A DNA stretch of 64,000 nt from Caldimicrobium sp964493015. GTDB taxonomy: Bacteria > Desulfobacterota > Thermodesulfobacteria > Thermodesulfobacteriales > Thermodesulfobacteriaceae. How positions within the stretch are numbered: the first letter of the stretch is position 1; each line of letters starts with the position of its first letter. The notes beneath the pieces were generated by a model that made no database searches, was not told the origin of the DNA, and was given only the letters and a program-made list of their open reading frames with translations. The translations under genes and the position numbers were made by a program. The stretch lies in contig CAZBLU010000002.1 of the NCBI GenBank assembly GCA_964493015.1, forward strand, positions 13,697 through 77,696, given 5' to 3'. Below, in pieces: positions 32,664 to 42,711 of the stretch.

Positions 32664-35303
32664 CTAAAAACCACCACCAATCTGGAAATTAAGGTTACTG
32701 CTATCTTCTCCTGGTTTTTTATTGATATTGTATCCCCATTCAATTCTCAAGGGCCCAAGGGGAGAAAGCCAACGAATACCTACCCCTAAACTCTTTCTAA
32801 TATCGGAAGTAGAAAATTTATATTTCTTGCTCCAGACATTACCCATATCAAAGAAAACTACTCCATTCAGATTTATTGTCTTTATGAGGGGGAATATAGC
32901 CTCTGTCTGGGTGTAAAACATCCTGGTCCCCCCAATCCTCTCTTTAGTGGTTTCATCAATAGGTGAGATATCACCAAATTTGTAACCTCTTACCGAAGAA
33001 ATACCTCCTAAGAAAAACCTTTCATAAACAGGGACTCTCTTCCCTGATCCCTCGGTTAGATAACCATATCCAAAAAGGAGGTGAGCTGTAAGATTTCCAA
33101 GGGGAAAATAGACCTGATGTTCTCCTGTAAATTTAACAAATTCTGCATCTCCCCCTAAATATCCACCAGCATAACTCAAGCCCAATTCGTGATACCACCC
33201 TCTGGTAGGCATAAAAAATCTATTCCGTGAATCATAGACTGCTCCAAGCTCCAAAGCACTGGTCACATGTATTTTTCTTGATTCCTGAATAATTACCGAG
33301 GCATTGTTGAGAACATCCTTCAGCTTTGAGTCATCATAGCGATAGCCAAGATAGGCAGAAAATTCTGGTGTAAAGACATATCCTAACTTTAGGGAACCGC
33401 CCATACTATCCTTGGTAAAATCCTCATATTCCGTTTCGTAATTGTAGAGGGACCACCCAAGGGAATAGCGGGTATCTCTAAAATAGGGATCAAAGAAGTT
33501 AATGGAGTATCTACTTGAACGGGTTCCTATCTTAGCAGCCACGCTAACTCTTTGCCCTTTCCCAAGCCAGTTTCTCTGAGTAATTTCGGTCATAAAGACG
33601 AATTTTTCACTGGAACTATAGGCAGCTCCAATACTAAAGGTTCCTGTCAAGGCTTCCTTAACCTTCACTTTCAAATTAAGGTCTTCTTCCTTGACTCCCT
33701 TTTCTTTTTCAATCTTCACATCCTCAAAGAAGCCAAGTCTTCTAAGTCGTTCTTCGCTCTTTTCCAGTCTTTTTCCAGAATAGGGCCAACCCTCGGAAAG
33801 CAAGATCTCCCTTCTTATCACCTTGTCTCTGGTCTTGGTGTTGCCCTCAATGTCAATACGATTGATAAAAACTACAGGCCCCTTATCTACCTTAAAGGTA
33901 ACCACTAAAAGATTTCCCTCAGGGGCCTTGTCAAATTGGGTGCTTACCTTGGCATAGGCATAGCCATAATCAGAGAAAAGATGAGTTAGGTAGACTTCAT
34001 CCTCTCTTAAGGCACCTAAGCTAAAAACCTTTCCTTTTTGGGTTTTAATCTTCTTGTAAAGCTCTTCCTCAGGCAGAAGATCCTGAATGATTTTGACTTC
34101 CTTAACGCTATATTGAGGCCCCTCTTCAATAGGTATTTTGATGACTACTCCGTCCATTTCTTCAATTACTTGAGGCTCTCCAATTTTTACCTCAATATAA
34201 CCCTTATTTTTGTAAGCCGTTTCTATCTTCCCGAGATCTCTATAAAGATAGGCCAAATTATAGACCCCTGGTTCTGCTTTTGGTTCTGGGCTTATTACCG
34301 CAGTTAAATAACGCGCATATTTAGCTATTGGTGAAAAGAGGGACCTCTCCGTAACCGAGAGATAACCCTTAAGTTCTCTCTCTGAAAAGGCCCTGTTCCC
34401 CACAAATTCAATCCTCTTTATAAATTTCTTTTTCCCTTCCTTGATCTCAAAGACTAAGTTTACTTGGGTAGGAGAGACCTTTTCCGTTTTCAGATTTATC
34501 TCTGTCTGATGAAATCCAAGCTGTTCATAGTAGGCCTTTAAATTCTCTAAGGCTTTGTTTAATTTCTCTGGTGTAGGGATATCTCCTGGCTTCAATTCAA
34601 TAATTTTAGCAAGGTCCTCCTTCTTAGCTTCCTTTATACCCTTAAAAGTAATCTCCTTTATGGACTCCCGCTCCTGGACCTTAAAAACAAGGATCACCCC
34701 TTTCTCACCTTCCTCAAGCAAAACCTCTGCATGCTCAAAATAACCAAGCTTAAAAAGGGCCTTAAGATCATCATTTACCTTTTTTAGGTCTAAAAGTTCT
34801 CCTGGTCTACTCTTAATTTTAGGTAAAAGGATATCTTCTCCAATTCTCCTGTTCCCCAAAAATTGAACCTTTTCAATAAAGACCTTCTCTTTCAGCACCA
34901 GTTCAAGCTCCCTCTGGGTAGCCAAAAGAAGTTCCTCAGCCAATTCTTGCTTTCCAACCACGTAGAAGTAGTAGGGCTCCCTTTTCCCCGCTAAATATAA
35001 TTTCCAGTCAATGCTTAAGGTCCCCTTTATGAGAGTTAATTTAATCTCGGCTATAGCGGAATATTCTCCTGCCCTCAAGAATTGAAAAGCTGTGCTTTCT
35101 GGATAAGTCTTAATCTCCAAATGATAATTATAGGCCTTTAGATAGTCTTTTAGGGCCTCTAAGTGTTTGGAAAGAACTTCTTCCCTAAGCGTGTCCCCGA
35201 AGCTTTTAACCTGATAAATTAAGATCTTTTCCTGAGCACAAAGCGTTGAATTTAGGAATAGAAAAAGTATTATCCAACACAAAAAGAAATTTCTCTTAGG
35301 CAC
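32664..35303 (-). CDS. bamA: Outer-membrane protein assembly factor BamA
   Basis: An 879-residue Omp85 protein. Residues 1-23 are a signal peptide (ILFLFLNSTLCA). Residues 24-140 form an extra N-terminal region with no clear POTRA pattern. POTRA repeats follow from about 140 to 545 (each with an ...GN..... start such as VQFLGNRRI, EFVGNRAF, IEGNTKT), then the 16-strand barrel. FFLGGISSVRGY holds the conserved VRG(F/Y)-type loop, and the last residues end in ..FQIGGGF. It is the last gene of the lysS-lolC-lolD-bamA run. It inserts beta-barrels in the outer membrane, proving a diderm cell. Confidence 0.95.
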   Translation of the reverse strand: MPKRNFFLCWIILFLFLNSTLCAQEKILIYQVKSFGDTLREEVLSKHLEALKDYLKAYNYHLEIKTYPESTAFQFLRAGEYSAIAEIKLTLIKGTLSIDWKLYLAGKREPYYFYVVGKQELAEELLLATQRELELVLKEKVFIEKVQFLGNRRIGEDILLPKIKSRPGELLDLKKVNDDLKALFKLGYFEHAEVLLEEGEKGVILVFKVQERESIKEITFKGIKEAKKEDLAKIIELKPGDIPTPEKLNKALENLKAYYEQLGFHQTEINLKTEKVSPTQVNLVFEIKEGKKKFIKRIEFVGNRAFSERELKGYLSVTERSLFSPIAKYARYLTAVISPEPKAEPGVYNLAYLYRDLGKIETAYKNKGYIEVKIGEPQVIEEMDGVVIKIPIEEGPQYSVKEVKIIQDLLPEEELYKKIKTQKGKVFSLGALREDEVYLTHLFSDYGYAYAKVSTQFDKAPEGNLLVVTFKVDKGPVVFINRIDIEGNTKTRDKVIRREILLSEGWPYSGKRLEKSEERLRRLGFFEDVKIEKEKGVKEEDLNLKVKVKEALTGTFSIGAAYSSSEKFVFMTEITQRNWLGKGQRVSVAAKIGTRSSRYSINFFDPYFRDTRYSLGWSLYNYETEYEDFTKDSMGGSLKLGYVFTPEFSAYLGYRYDDSKLKDVLNNASVIIQESRKIHVTSALELGAVYDSRNRFFMPTRGWYHELGLSYAGGYLGGDAEFVKFTGEHQVYFPLGNLTAHLLFGYGYLTEGSGKRVPVYERFFLGGISSVRGYKFGDISPIDETTKERIGGTRMFYTQTEAIFPLIKTINLNGVVFFDMGNVWSKKYKFSTSDIRKSLGVGIRWLSPLGPLRIEWGYNINKKPGEDSSNLNFQIGGGF

Positions 35304-35311
35304 TTTTTACC

Positions 35312-35998
35312 TCATAGGGGCTCTCTATATTCTACAAGCACACCCTCTTTTAGTAAATAGATTTTATCCATTTTTTGGGCAAGCTCAAGATTGTGAGTAA
35401 CTAATATCAAAGTCACTCCTTGGGTAGCATTTAATTCCAAAAAGATTTTCAGAACCTCTTTGGTGCTCTCAGGGTCCAGATTACCTGTAGGTTCATCAGC
35501 AAGAAGTAGTTTAGGTCTAAGAAAAACAGCTCTGGCAATGGCTACCTTTTGCCTCTCCCCACCTGAGAGGGTATAAATTTTTGCCTTTCTCTTCTCTTGA
35601 AGATTTAAGGCCTCAAGTAGTTCTTCAAGTCTTTCCGTGAGGCGACTATGCTCCCAGGCTGCCATAAGACCAGGCAAGATAATATTCTCCTCCACATTTA
35701 GCTCAGGCATAAGGTAATAAAACTGGAAGACAAAACCAAGCTTCTCCATCCTAAGAGTAGCAAGCTCCCTTTCATCATCCCAATTAAGAGGGCTTCCTTC
35801 CCAAAGGATCTCCCCAGCATCAGGTCTATCAATAGTTCCTAAGATGTTTAATAAGGTGGTCTTACCTGACCCTGAGGGACCAACAATGGCAAGTTTGCTT
35901 CCTGCCTCTACTTCAAGATTTATGTCCTTTAAAACCGTAACTGCCTTGTTTCCATTCCTAAAGCTTTTTTGCAGGTTTCTTACTTTAAGCAAAGCCAC
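35312..35998 (-). CDS. lolD: Lipoprotein-releasing ABC transporter ATP-binding protein
   Basis: A 228-residue ATPase with Walker A GPSGSGKTT (39-47), signature LSGGERQKVAIARA and Walker B LLLADEPTGNLD. The FQFYYLMPELNVEENI segment is typical of the LolD/MacB group. It lies two bases after the permease and eight before bamA. It powers extraction of lipoproteins from the inner membrane toward LolA. Confidence 0.93.
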   Translation of the reverse strand: MALLKVRNLQKSFRNGNKAVTVLKDINLEVEAGSKLAIVGPSGSGKTTLLNILGTIDRPDAGEILWEGSPLNWDDERELATLRMEKLGFVFQFYYLMPELNVEENIILPGLMAAWEHSRLTERLEELLEALNLQEKRKAKIYTLSGGERQKVAIARAVFLRPKLLLADEPTGNLDPESTKEVLKIFLELNATQGVTLILVTHNLELAQKMDKIYLLKEGVLVEYREPL

Positions 35999-35999
35999 T

Positions 36000-37220
36000 T
36001 TATTCTCTCCTTAAGATCTCGGCTGGACTTAAAGTAGAAGCCTTTTTAGCTGGGTAGAGACAGGCAAATACACTTATAAAAAGCGCTACCATCCCAATAA
36101 TAAACAAATCTAAAGGCTGTAAACTAATAGGCATATACTCTACAGGATAGACCTCACCAGGAAGTTTAATCACCGGATAATGAGAAAGTAAAAGGGCTAT
36201 CCCTATACCAAGGGAGAGGCCTAAAAAGACCCCAGAGAGGGACAAGAAAAAACCAGCTAAGAAAAAGACCTTTAATACCTGAAAAGAGGTAGCCCCAAGG
36301 GCCCTTAAAAGGGCTATATCTCCCCTTTTTTCCGAAACAAGCATGACCATAGCTGAAAGAATGGTAAAAAGGGACACAGTAACCATAAGGGTTAAGATCA
36401 CAAAGAGGCCTAATTTTTCCATCTTAAGGGCAGAAAAAAGATTTTTATTCCACTCTTGCCAATCCAAGATAAAGACATGGGGACCAATATTTTTTAAGAG
36501 TTTTTCTTTGTATTCCTTAGAGAGAAAAGGGTCACGGAGTTTTAGTTCTAAGGAGAGGTTTCTTGTTTGAAGCTTTTGCCTAAAGGCCTCAAAGGGAGCA
36601 AAAACAAGATTAAAGTCATAGTCATATAGCCCACTTTCAAAAACACCCACAACCTTAAGAGGAATAATTTTGGGAAAAAAACCAAAGGGGGTATAGATCC
36701 CCTCAATGCTTAAAAAAGAGAGCCTCTCTCCCATAGTAAGACCTAATTTTTCCTTTAAGCGAACTCCCACCACAATGGGCAAGGTCCCATCCTCCCCTAA
36801 ATCCTCCCTAAAATCAAATTTCTTAAACCCCTTTTCTTGACCATATTTTTTCAAATCGACCCCTTTCAAGATTATGCCCACAGGTTGACCACCCTTGAGA
36901 AGAAGGCCCTGTTGCACTGAGACAAGCTGAACACTCCTAACCTCTTTGAGGGGAAGGGTATTCTCTACCATCTTAACCACTTTATGACCCATCTCTGGGT
37001 CATAAAAGGTAATACTTAAATGGGGATTTAGACTTAGTATCTTCTCTGCCACTACCTCCTTAAAACCAGTAATAACGGCATTAACAATGGTAAGGGCTGC
37101 CACGCTAAGGATTAAACCAATTAGGGCTATGAGAGTAATAAGTCCAGTAAAGCGCTCTCTTTTAGGAGAAAGGAGATATCTTAGGGCTAACCAGAATTCC
37201 CAGGAAAACTTCCTTTTCAC
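36000..37220 (-). CDS. lolC: Lipoprotein-releasing ABC transporter permease (LolC/E type)
   Basis: A 406-residue MacB-fold permease: N-terminal helix (about 20-50), a large periplasmic domain, and three C-terminal helices near 270, 320 and 375 ending with LYPAKKASTLSPAEILRRE. Only one permease gene is here, so it probably acts as a homodimer (LolF-like) in place of separate LolC and LolE. Its start overlaps lysS by four bases. Confidence 0.9.
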   Translation of the reverse strand: MKRKFSWEFWLALRYLLSPKRERFTGLITLIALIGLILSVAALTIVNAVITGFKEVVAEKILSLNPHLSITFYDPEMGHKVVKMVENTLPLKEVRSVQLVSVQQGLLLKGGQPVGIILKGVDLKKYGQEKGFKKFDFREDLGEDGTLPIVVGVRLKEKLGLTMGERLSFLSIEGIYTPFGFFPKIIPLKVVGVFESGLYDYDFNLVFAPFEAFRQKLQTRNLSLELKLRDPFLSKEYKEKLLKNIGPHVFILDWQEWNKNLFSALKMEKLGLFVILTLMVTVSLFTILSAMVMLVSEKRGDIALLRALGATSFQVLKVFFLAGFFLSLSGVFLGLSLGIGIALLLSHYPVIKLPGEVYPVEYMPISLQPLDLFIIGMVALFISVFACLYPAKKASTLSPAEILRRE

Positions 37221-38710
37221 AAATCCTCTCTTCTCCTCAGGTGGGGAAAAAGGATCACCTCTCTAATAGAGGGTGAGTCGGTAAAGAGCATGACTACCCT
37301 GTCAATACCGATGCCCTCACCTGCACAAGGGGGCATCCCGTATTCCAAGGCCCTTATAAAATCGTAGTCTATTTCAGGAGGGATCTCCTCATCCACCTCT
37401 CTTAATTTTAACTGTTCCTCAAACCTTCTCCTTTGGTCTATGGGATCATTAAGCTCGGAAAAGGCATTAGCCACTTCTTTCCCACCTATATAGAGTTCAA
37501 AACGCTCAGCTACTTCAGGATTCTGATCACTTCTCCTGGCAAGGGGAGAGACCTCAACAGGATACTCTAACACAAAGGTGGGCTGAATAAGTTTTGGTTC
37601 CACCAATTCTTCAAAAAGCTTAGTCCACCATTTCCCAATCCTTGGATCCTTTACATTAAGCTCAATTCCCTTTTCTTGGGCAAAGTTAAGGAGTTTCTCT
37701 TTATCCCTAAGGATGGCCTGAGGGATACCGCCTATCTCGGTTAGAGCCTCTAAAAATTTAACCCTTCTAAAGGGAGGGGTAAAATCAATGGTTTCTCCTT
37801 GATAAATAATTTGCGAGCTTCCCAGAAGGTCTTGCGCTAATCCATAAAAAATCTCCTCAGTCCTTTTCATGAGATCTTCATAGGTAGCATAGGCCTCATA
37901 AAACTCAAGCATAGTAAACTCTGGATTATGTCTGCTTGAGATCCCCTCATTTCTAAAATTTCTATTTAATTCAAAGACCCTCTCAAAACCTCCCACAAGC
38001 AATCTTTTGAGATAAAGCTCTGGGGCTATCCTCAAATATAAATTCATATCTAAAGCGTTGTGATAGGTAATGAAAGGCTTGGCTGTAGCACCTCCCACTA
38101 TGGGATGCATCATAGGGGTCTCTACTTCCATAAATCCCTCAGAAATTAAATAATCCCTAATATACTGAATAATCCTTGTCCTTAGGCGGAAGATCTCTCT
38201 ACTTCTTGGGTTCATGATGAGATCGAGATACCTCATACGATAGCGTAGTTCTGTATCTCTAAGCCCATGAAACTTTTCAGGCAAGGGCCTGAGAGACTTG
38301 GCAAGAAGCTTAAAATTCCTTACCAATATAGTCACCTCTCCAGTTTTCGTCTTAATAACCTTCCCTTCAACACCTAATATATCTCCCAAATCAATATATT
38401 TCTTAAAAAATTCAAAACTCTCAGGCCTCAATTCTCCCTTAGCAAAAAGAAGTTGAATTTTATCTGTCTCATCCTGGAGATGTCCAAAAATAAGTTTACC
38501 CATCTCCCTTTTGGAGATTAACCGCCCTGCCAAGAAAAAAAGAATATCCCTCTTTTCCAATTCTTCAGGGGTCAAGCCCTGATAAATTTCTTTTATATAT
38601 TTAGCCTTATCCTTAGGTTTAAAGTCGTTCGGATAGGGATTGATCCCTTCATTTATAAGCTTTTGCAATTTTTCATGGCGCACCCTTACCACCTGAGACT
38701 CTTCCTGCAT
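37217..38710 (-). CDS. lysS: Lysyl-tRNA synthetase, class II
   Basis: A 497-residue class IIb synthetase with an N-terminal OB-fold (LAGRLISKREMGKLIFGHLQD), motif 1 around GFMEVETPMMHP, motif 2 FRNEGISSRHNPEFTMLEFY and motif 3 GEGIGIDRVVMLF. GGAGGAG lies before the ATG. It heads the lolC-lolD-bamA genes, an arrangement common in Desulfobacterota-type genomes. Confidence 0.97.
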   Translation of the reverse strand: MQEESQVVRVRHEKLQKLINEGINPYPNDFKPKDKAKYIKEIYQGLTPEELEKRDILFFLAGRLISKREMGKLIFGHLQDETDKIQLLFAKGELRPESFEFFKKYIDLGDILGVEGKVIKTKTGEVTILVRNFKLLAKSLRPLPEKFHGLRDTELRYRMRYLDLIMNPRSREIFRLRTRIIQYIRDYLISEGFMEVETPMMHPIVGGATAKPFITYHNALDMNLYLRIAPELYLKRLLVGGFERVFELNRNFRNEGISSRHNPEFTMLEFYEAYATYEDLMKRTEEIFYGLAQDLLGSSQIIYQGETIDFTPPFRRVKFLEALTEIGGIPQAILRDKEKLLNFAQEKGIELNVKDPRIGKWWTKLFEELVEPKLIQPTFVLEYPVEVSPLARRSDQNPEVAERFELYIGGKEVANAFSELNDPIDQRRRFEEQLKLREVDEEIPPEIDYDFIRALEYGMPPCAGEGIGIDRVVMLFTDSPSIREVILFPHLRRREDL

Positions 38711-38740
38711 TTAAAGCTCCTCCTGAAAAAATTTTCTCCT

Positions 38741-38769
38741 ATTTTATTACACAAAAAGAACTTTTCCAA
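38741..38769 (-). promoter_or_regulatory. Possible promoter for lysS-lolCD-bamA
   Basis: On the minus strand: TTGGAA (38769-38764), a 17-base spacer, TAAAAT (38746-38741), 31 bases before the lysS ATG, in the 74-base gap after xerC. Confidence 0.4.
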
Positions 38770-38784
38770 GGGTTGGACCAAGAG

Positions 38785-39684
38785 CTATTTTTCCTTGGAT
38801 CTTGCCCGAGGATGGGCCTCGTGATAGACCTTGAGCAAATATTCGTAATTAACTAAGGTATAACGCTGAGTGCTGGCGATGGAACTATGACCTAAAAGTT
38901 CTTGGATTGAGCGAAGATCCATTCCCGCATTGAGGAGATGGGTAGCAAAGGCATGCCTTAGGGCGTGAGGATGGAGCCTCGGTAATCCAAAGTTTTTCCC
39001 CTCCCTCTTTATAATTTCAAAAATCCATCTCTCTGTAAGCCTCCCTCCTTTCCTATTGAGAAAGAGGTATTTGCTTTCCTTTTTTAAATCTTTTAAAAGT
39101 GCTTCTCGAGCCTCTAAATATAGCCTCAAGGCCTCTTTGGCCCTTTTACCAAGAGGCAAAAGCCTCTCTTTATTCCCCTTTCCTCTGACTCTGATAGTAT
39201 TCACTTCCCAATTAAGGTCTTCAAGCCTGAGATGTGCTACCTCAGAGACCCTTAAACCTGCACCATAGAGCAATTCACAAAGGGCCCTTTTCCGCCTCGC
39301 CTCAAAGGTTTCACCATCTATGTCATCTATGAGTTTATTAATCTCCTCTTCCAAGGGGACATAGGGTAATCTTTGGGTTCCTCTCAAAAAGGTAAATTGA
39401 GTAAAGGGTAATCTCTCTAATTTCCCTTCTCTATACAAGTATTTTAAAAAACTCTTAATAGCACTTAACTTTCGGGCAAGACTTGCCCCTTTTAGCCCCT
39501 TTTCTTTAAGCTTTAAAATAAAGGCCTTAAGATGCGTGGATTTTACCTCTTTGAGATCAATTTGAATTTCTTCAAGATGTTTGAAAAATTGTTCCAGATC
39601 GACAGCATAAGATCGTAAAGTATGAGAGGAATAATTTTTCTCATTTTTAAGGCTTCTTAAAAAGGCCTCAATCTCTTGCCTCAT
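38785..39684 (-). CDS. xerC: Tyrosine recombinase XerC/XerD
   Basis: A 299-residue integrase with an N-terminal SAM-like core-binding domain (1-85) and a catalytic domain containing the Arg in GAGLRVSEVAHL, HPHALRHAFATHLL (His-x2-Arg), His in LLGHSSI and the nucleophile Tyr in TQRYTLVN. It has the standard Xer size and no neighbouring integron or phage genes, so it is the chromosome dimer-resolution recombinase rather than a mobile integrase. It overlaps the kinase gene by 17 bases. Confidence 0.92.
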   Translation of the reverse strand: MRQEIEAFLRSLKNEKNYSSHTLRSYAVDLEQFFKHLEEIQIDLKEVKSTHLKAFILKLKEKGLKGASLARKLSAIKSFLKYLYREGKLERLPFTQFTFLRGTQRLPYVPLEEEINKLIDDIDGETFEARRKRALCELLYGAGLRVSEVAHLRLEDLNWEVNTIRVRGKGNKERLLPLGKRAKEALRLYLEAREALLKDLKKESKYLFLNRKGGRLTERWIFEIIKREGKNFGLPRLHPHALRHAFATHLLNAGMDLRSIQELLGHSSIASTQRYTLVNYEYLLKVYHEAHPRARSKEK

Positions 39685-41395
39685 AAAGTAAACTACTTAC
39701 TTTCTCAATTACCTCCTCTATTTTAAAGGGCTTGAATAAGACCATTTCTTCAGGAATCTCTGATAGAATAAAAATGTCTCCTGTGATATAAAGTATCTTC
39801 AGGGCAGGATAGATTTTTTCGATGTGGGTAACTAATTCCCTTCCATCCATCCCAGGAAGATTGAGATCAACCATAAGAAGATGGGGCCTTTCCAGGCTCG
39901 CTATCTTTTCAAGCAGAGTTTCGGCTCTGGAAAAGGCATAAACTTTCATACCCCGCTCTTCAAGGATCTCCTTTAAGGACTCCCGAATATCCTCTTCGTC
40001 TTCCACTAAAAAGAGAACTCTATCTTTTAAAGCCTCTTCTTTAGGAATAGTTAAAAGAGGCTTCTCTACAAAGAGAGGTAAATAGAGATAGAAAGTAGTT
40101 CCTTCCCCTACCTTACTTTCCACCTCAATAAAACCCTCTAAAGTTTTCACATGGTGATTCACCAAAAAGAGCCCAAGACCACTTCCCTTATCCTTAGTGG
40201 TAAAAAAGGGCTCAAAGATATGGGGCAAAATCTCCTCAGGAATTCCAGGCCCTGTATCTTTCACAGCTATCTTTAAATATTTTTTGTTATTTACTTTATC
40301 TTCATAAATTCCAAGAGAAATATAAATACTTCCTTCTCCCTGCATGGCATCTTTGGCATTGGAGAGGAGGTTTAAAAAAATATATCTCCAAAAGGCAGAA
40401 TCTCCATAGGTATATAGATTCTTATAATAACCAAAGTCAACATATAAACTAATCTTTTCTCCAAGGATTAATTGAAATACCTCTAAGTTCTCTTTAAGAA
40501 AACTTACCATATCAATCTTTTTATATCTTAATTCTTTGGTTTCTTTACTATAGTCAAGAATTATTCTATTTATATCAATCCAAGAATAAATTGTTTTTTC
40601 TATGGATCTAAGTATATCTTCCATACGTGTTAAAGGAGTGGTGCGAAGTTGATGGATATAATTTAAAACGGTATTTAGAATATTATTAAAATCATGGACA
40701 AGGCCTCTCAAAAATTCTGAAAAGGTTTGGGTCTTATGCATTCGCTCAATTTTTTGAGAGAGCTCTAAATATTCCGATATATCTGAGGCTATAGAAACTA
40801 TAATTGGATTTCCCTCCCAATCTTGAGTGAGAAAACATTTCCATAGAAAATTTCTTAGTCTTCCATATTTGTCTTTAACAGCAAAAATAACCCCTTCTTC
40901 CCTGTAACCACTTTTAACTCTCTTGCAGTGAAGTGCTGCCTTAGGTTTATCCAAATCCCAAACTATGTCATCAAGAATACTTTTACCAATAAGCTCATCT
41001 CTGGAATAACCGAGATACTTCTCACAGGCCTTATTTATGTAGAAAATTTTATCCTCCTTAATGAAAAAAACTAAAATAGGTAAATCTTCAATTAACTCAA
41101 ACAAAAAACCAGAAAAGGGTCTATCCTTTCTTAATTCCTGAAAAAGTAACAATAAATGTTCTTCATCAACCTTAATACACTTACCAAAAAAGATCTTATG
41201 CACAGGATATTCGATGGTAAGGATCACATTTTTTTCTTTTTCAGGATCTATTCTAAAACAGAGACCCTGTCTTTCTATTTCCTCAAGGAGAACTTTAGCC
41301 CTAAGGTTGTGATAGACAATTTCTTTAGTTTGGCGATTCAGCAAAAGAAGGAGCTGATCTAAATAATCGAGAGATTTTAAAACAATTTCATGCAT
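39668..41395 (-). CDS. Hybrid PAS sensor histidine kinase with C-terminal receiver
   Basis: A 575-residue cytosolic protein with no membrane helices. It has an N-terminal region with PAS-like folds (about 1-95, weak; 100-210, clear, with GYSRDELIGKS), the phosphoacceptor His234 in GLVHDFNNILN, an HATPase domain (N-box NLLSNAKDAM at 342-351, GPGIP, GSGLGL) and a receiver domain (458-570) with acidic pair ED at 465-468, phospho-Asp510 in VDLNLPGMDG and Lys555. The signal is unknown. It lies between an MFS transporter and xerC, overlapping both, and no separate output regulator is adjacent. Confidence 0.92.
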   Translation of the reverse strand: MHEIVLKSLDYLDQLLLLLNRQTKEIVYHNLRAKVLLEEIERQGLCFRIDPEKEKNVILTIEYPVHKIFFGKCIKVDEEHLLLLFQELRKDRPFSGFLFELIEDLPILVFFIKEDKIFYINKACEKYLGYSRDELIGKSILDDIVWDLDKPKAALHCKRVKSGYREEGVIFAVKDKYGRLRNFLWKCFLTQDWEGNPIIVSIASDISEYLELSQKIERMHKTQTFSEFLRGLVHDFNNILNTVLNYIHQLRTTPLTRMEDILRSIEKTIYSWIDINRIILDYSKETKELRYKKIDMVSFLKENLEVFQLILGEKISLYVDFGYYKNLYTYGDSAFWRYIFLNLLSNAKDAMQGEGSIYISLGIYEDKVNNKKYLKIAVKDTGPGIPEEILPHIFEPFFTTKDKGSGLGLFLVNHHVKTLEGFIEVESKVGEGTTFYLYLPLFVEKPLLTIPKEEALKDRVLFLVEDEEDIRESLKEILEERGMKVYAFSRAETLLEKIASLERPHLLMVDLNLPGMDGRELVTHIEKIYPALKILYITGDIFILSEIPEEMVLFKPFKIEEVIEKVSSLLYEARD

Positions 41396-42602
41396 AAATT
41401 ACCTTCCTTCTCAAAATAAGTAATATGTAAAGATTGGTGGGAAGGAAAAAAACAATAAGTAAAGTGAGAAGTAAGGGTAAAGGCAATTTTTCCGCTGAAA
41501 GACCAACAAATAATTGTCCAAAAGGGGCCATACCTAAAAAAGCCACAGAAAAGAGGCTCATTACCTTACCTCTAACCTCTGAAACAGTCATCTTTTGCAA
41601 GAGTCCGTTTGCTACAGGATAAAAATTAGTAAAGGCCATACCAATTAACATCACGCTAATAAAACAAATCGGAAATGTTTTAGCAAAAATTAAACCTAAT
41701 ACACCGAGGAACCAAAGAACATGAGCCTTAATTAACTGATTAATTTCATGAAATGGTTCTCTTTTTAAAAAAACAGTGAGGGCTCCCAAAATTGCTCCAA
41801 TTCCTACTCCAGAAGAGAGAAAGGCAAACTCTTTAGCATTGCCCTTCAAAATCTCCAAAGTTAGCATGGGTAATAATATTATTACAGATGTGGCGAAAAA
41901 AGTAAAAGTGGCAACTATAGTTAAAATTAGCAAAATTTCCCCTCTTTTTCGTAAAAAGTTTATCAAATTCAAAAATTCCTCATTTAATTTTCTATTTACT
42001 CTGCTTTTTGGCATAATAAATCGAGGATTAATAAAATAGGTGAAGAGCAAGAGGGGGAGGAAGCTGAGAAAGTTGATAAAAAAACAGAGACTTAGGGAGT
42101 AGTAACTCATTATCAAACCTGCTATTATTGGGCCAAGCATGCGGGCACTATTAAAAGAAAAGGCCTGAAGAGAAAGGGCCTGGGTGAGATATCTTGTGGG
42201 GACGAGTTCACTGATAAAGACCTGTCTTAAAGGCATGTCCATAGAAGCAAGAAGGGAAGAGAAAAGCCCTATAAAAGCCAGGACCCAGAAATTGTAGAGA
42301 TGATGATGAACTAAAAGAAAGAGGAAAAGAGGTGGAAAAAGCGCCAAAGTTAATAATGTCTGCAAAAGTTTTTTTCGAGGAAAACGATCTATCAGGAAGC
42401 CTGCGATTAGAGTGGCAAAGATACTGGGAAAGGTCGTTATAAAGGAATAGAGGCCAAGTTCAGAGGAAGATTTATTTAGCCCATATATAATCCAGTGCAG
42501 AGCTGTTGTTTGAACCCAGGAACCTGTAAAGGATAGAAAGTGGCCTATAATAAAAAGCCTGAAATCTCTGTAATGTAGAGGGCCTTCAAATTTGGTAAAC
42601 AT
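41388..42602 (-). CDS. MFS transporter (EntS/MFS_3-like)
   Basis: A 404-residue protein with about 12 hydrophobic helices and the MFS loop motif GFLIDRFPRKKLLQ between helices 2 and 3. The overall pattern (GSWVQTTALHWIIYGL near the start) is that of the MFS_3 group, which includes the enterobactin exporter EntS and many drug or metabolite exporters; no substrate can be named. It is the first gene of the run and overlaps the kinase by eight bases. Confidence 0.85.
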   Translation of the reverse strand: MFTKFEGPLHYRDFRLFIIGHFLSFTGSWVQTTALHWIIYGLNKSSSELGLYSFITTFPSIFATLIAGFLIDRFPRKKLLQTLLTLALFPPLFLFLLVHHHLYNFWVLAFIGLFSSLLASMDMPLRQVFISELVPTRYLTQALSLQAFSFNSARMLGPIIAGLIMSYYSLSLCFFINFLSFLPLLLFTYFINPRFIMPKSRVNRKLNEEFLNLINFLRKRGEILLILTIVATFTFFATSVIILLPMLTLEILKGNAKEFAFLSSGVGIGAILGALTVFLKREPFHEINQLIKAHVLWFLGVLGLIFAKTFPICFISVMLIGMAFTNFYPVANGLLQKMTVSEVRGKVMSLFSVAFLGMAPFGQLFVGLSAEKLPLPLLLTLLIVFFLPTNLYILLILRRKVIYA

Positions 42603-42711
42603 CCCTTTAATTTTAAAATAAATAAATTTTTAAAAAACCCCTCTTTACAAAAATTTTTTTTGGAGTAGGCTTGCTTTGTAGGAAATAAATTTATAAGGAG
42701 GTATGGTTTAT

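Noticed and set aside
38785..39684. Tyrosine recombinase as a sign of an integrated mobile element.
   Set aside because: It has standard XerC/D length and motifs and sits in a housekeeping run; no attachment-site repeats or cargo genes flank it.
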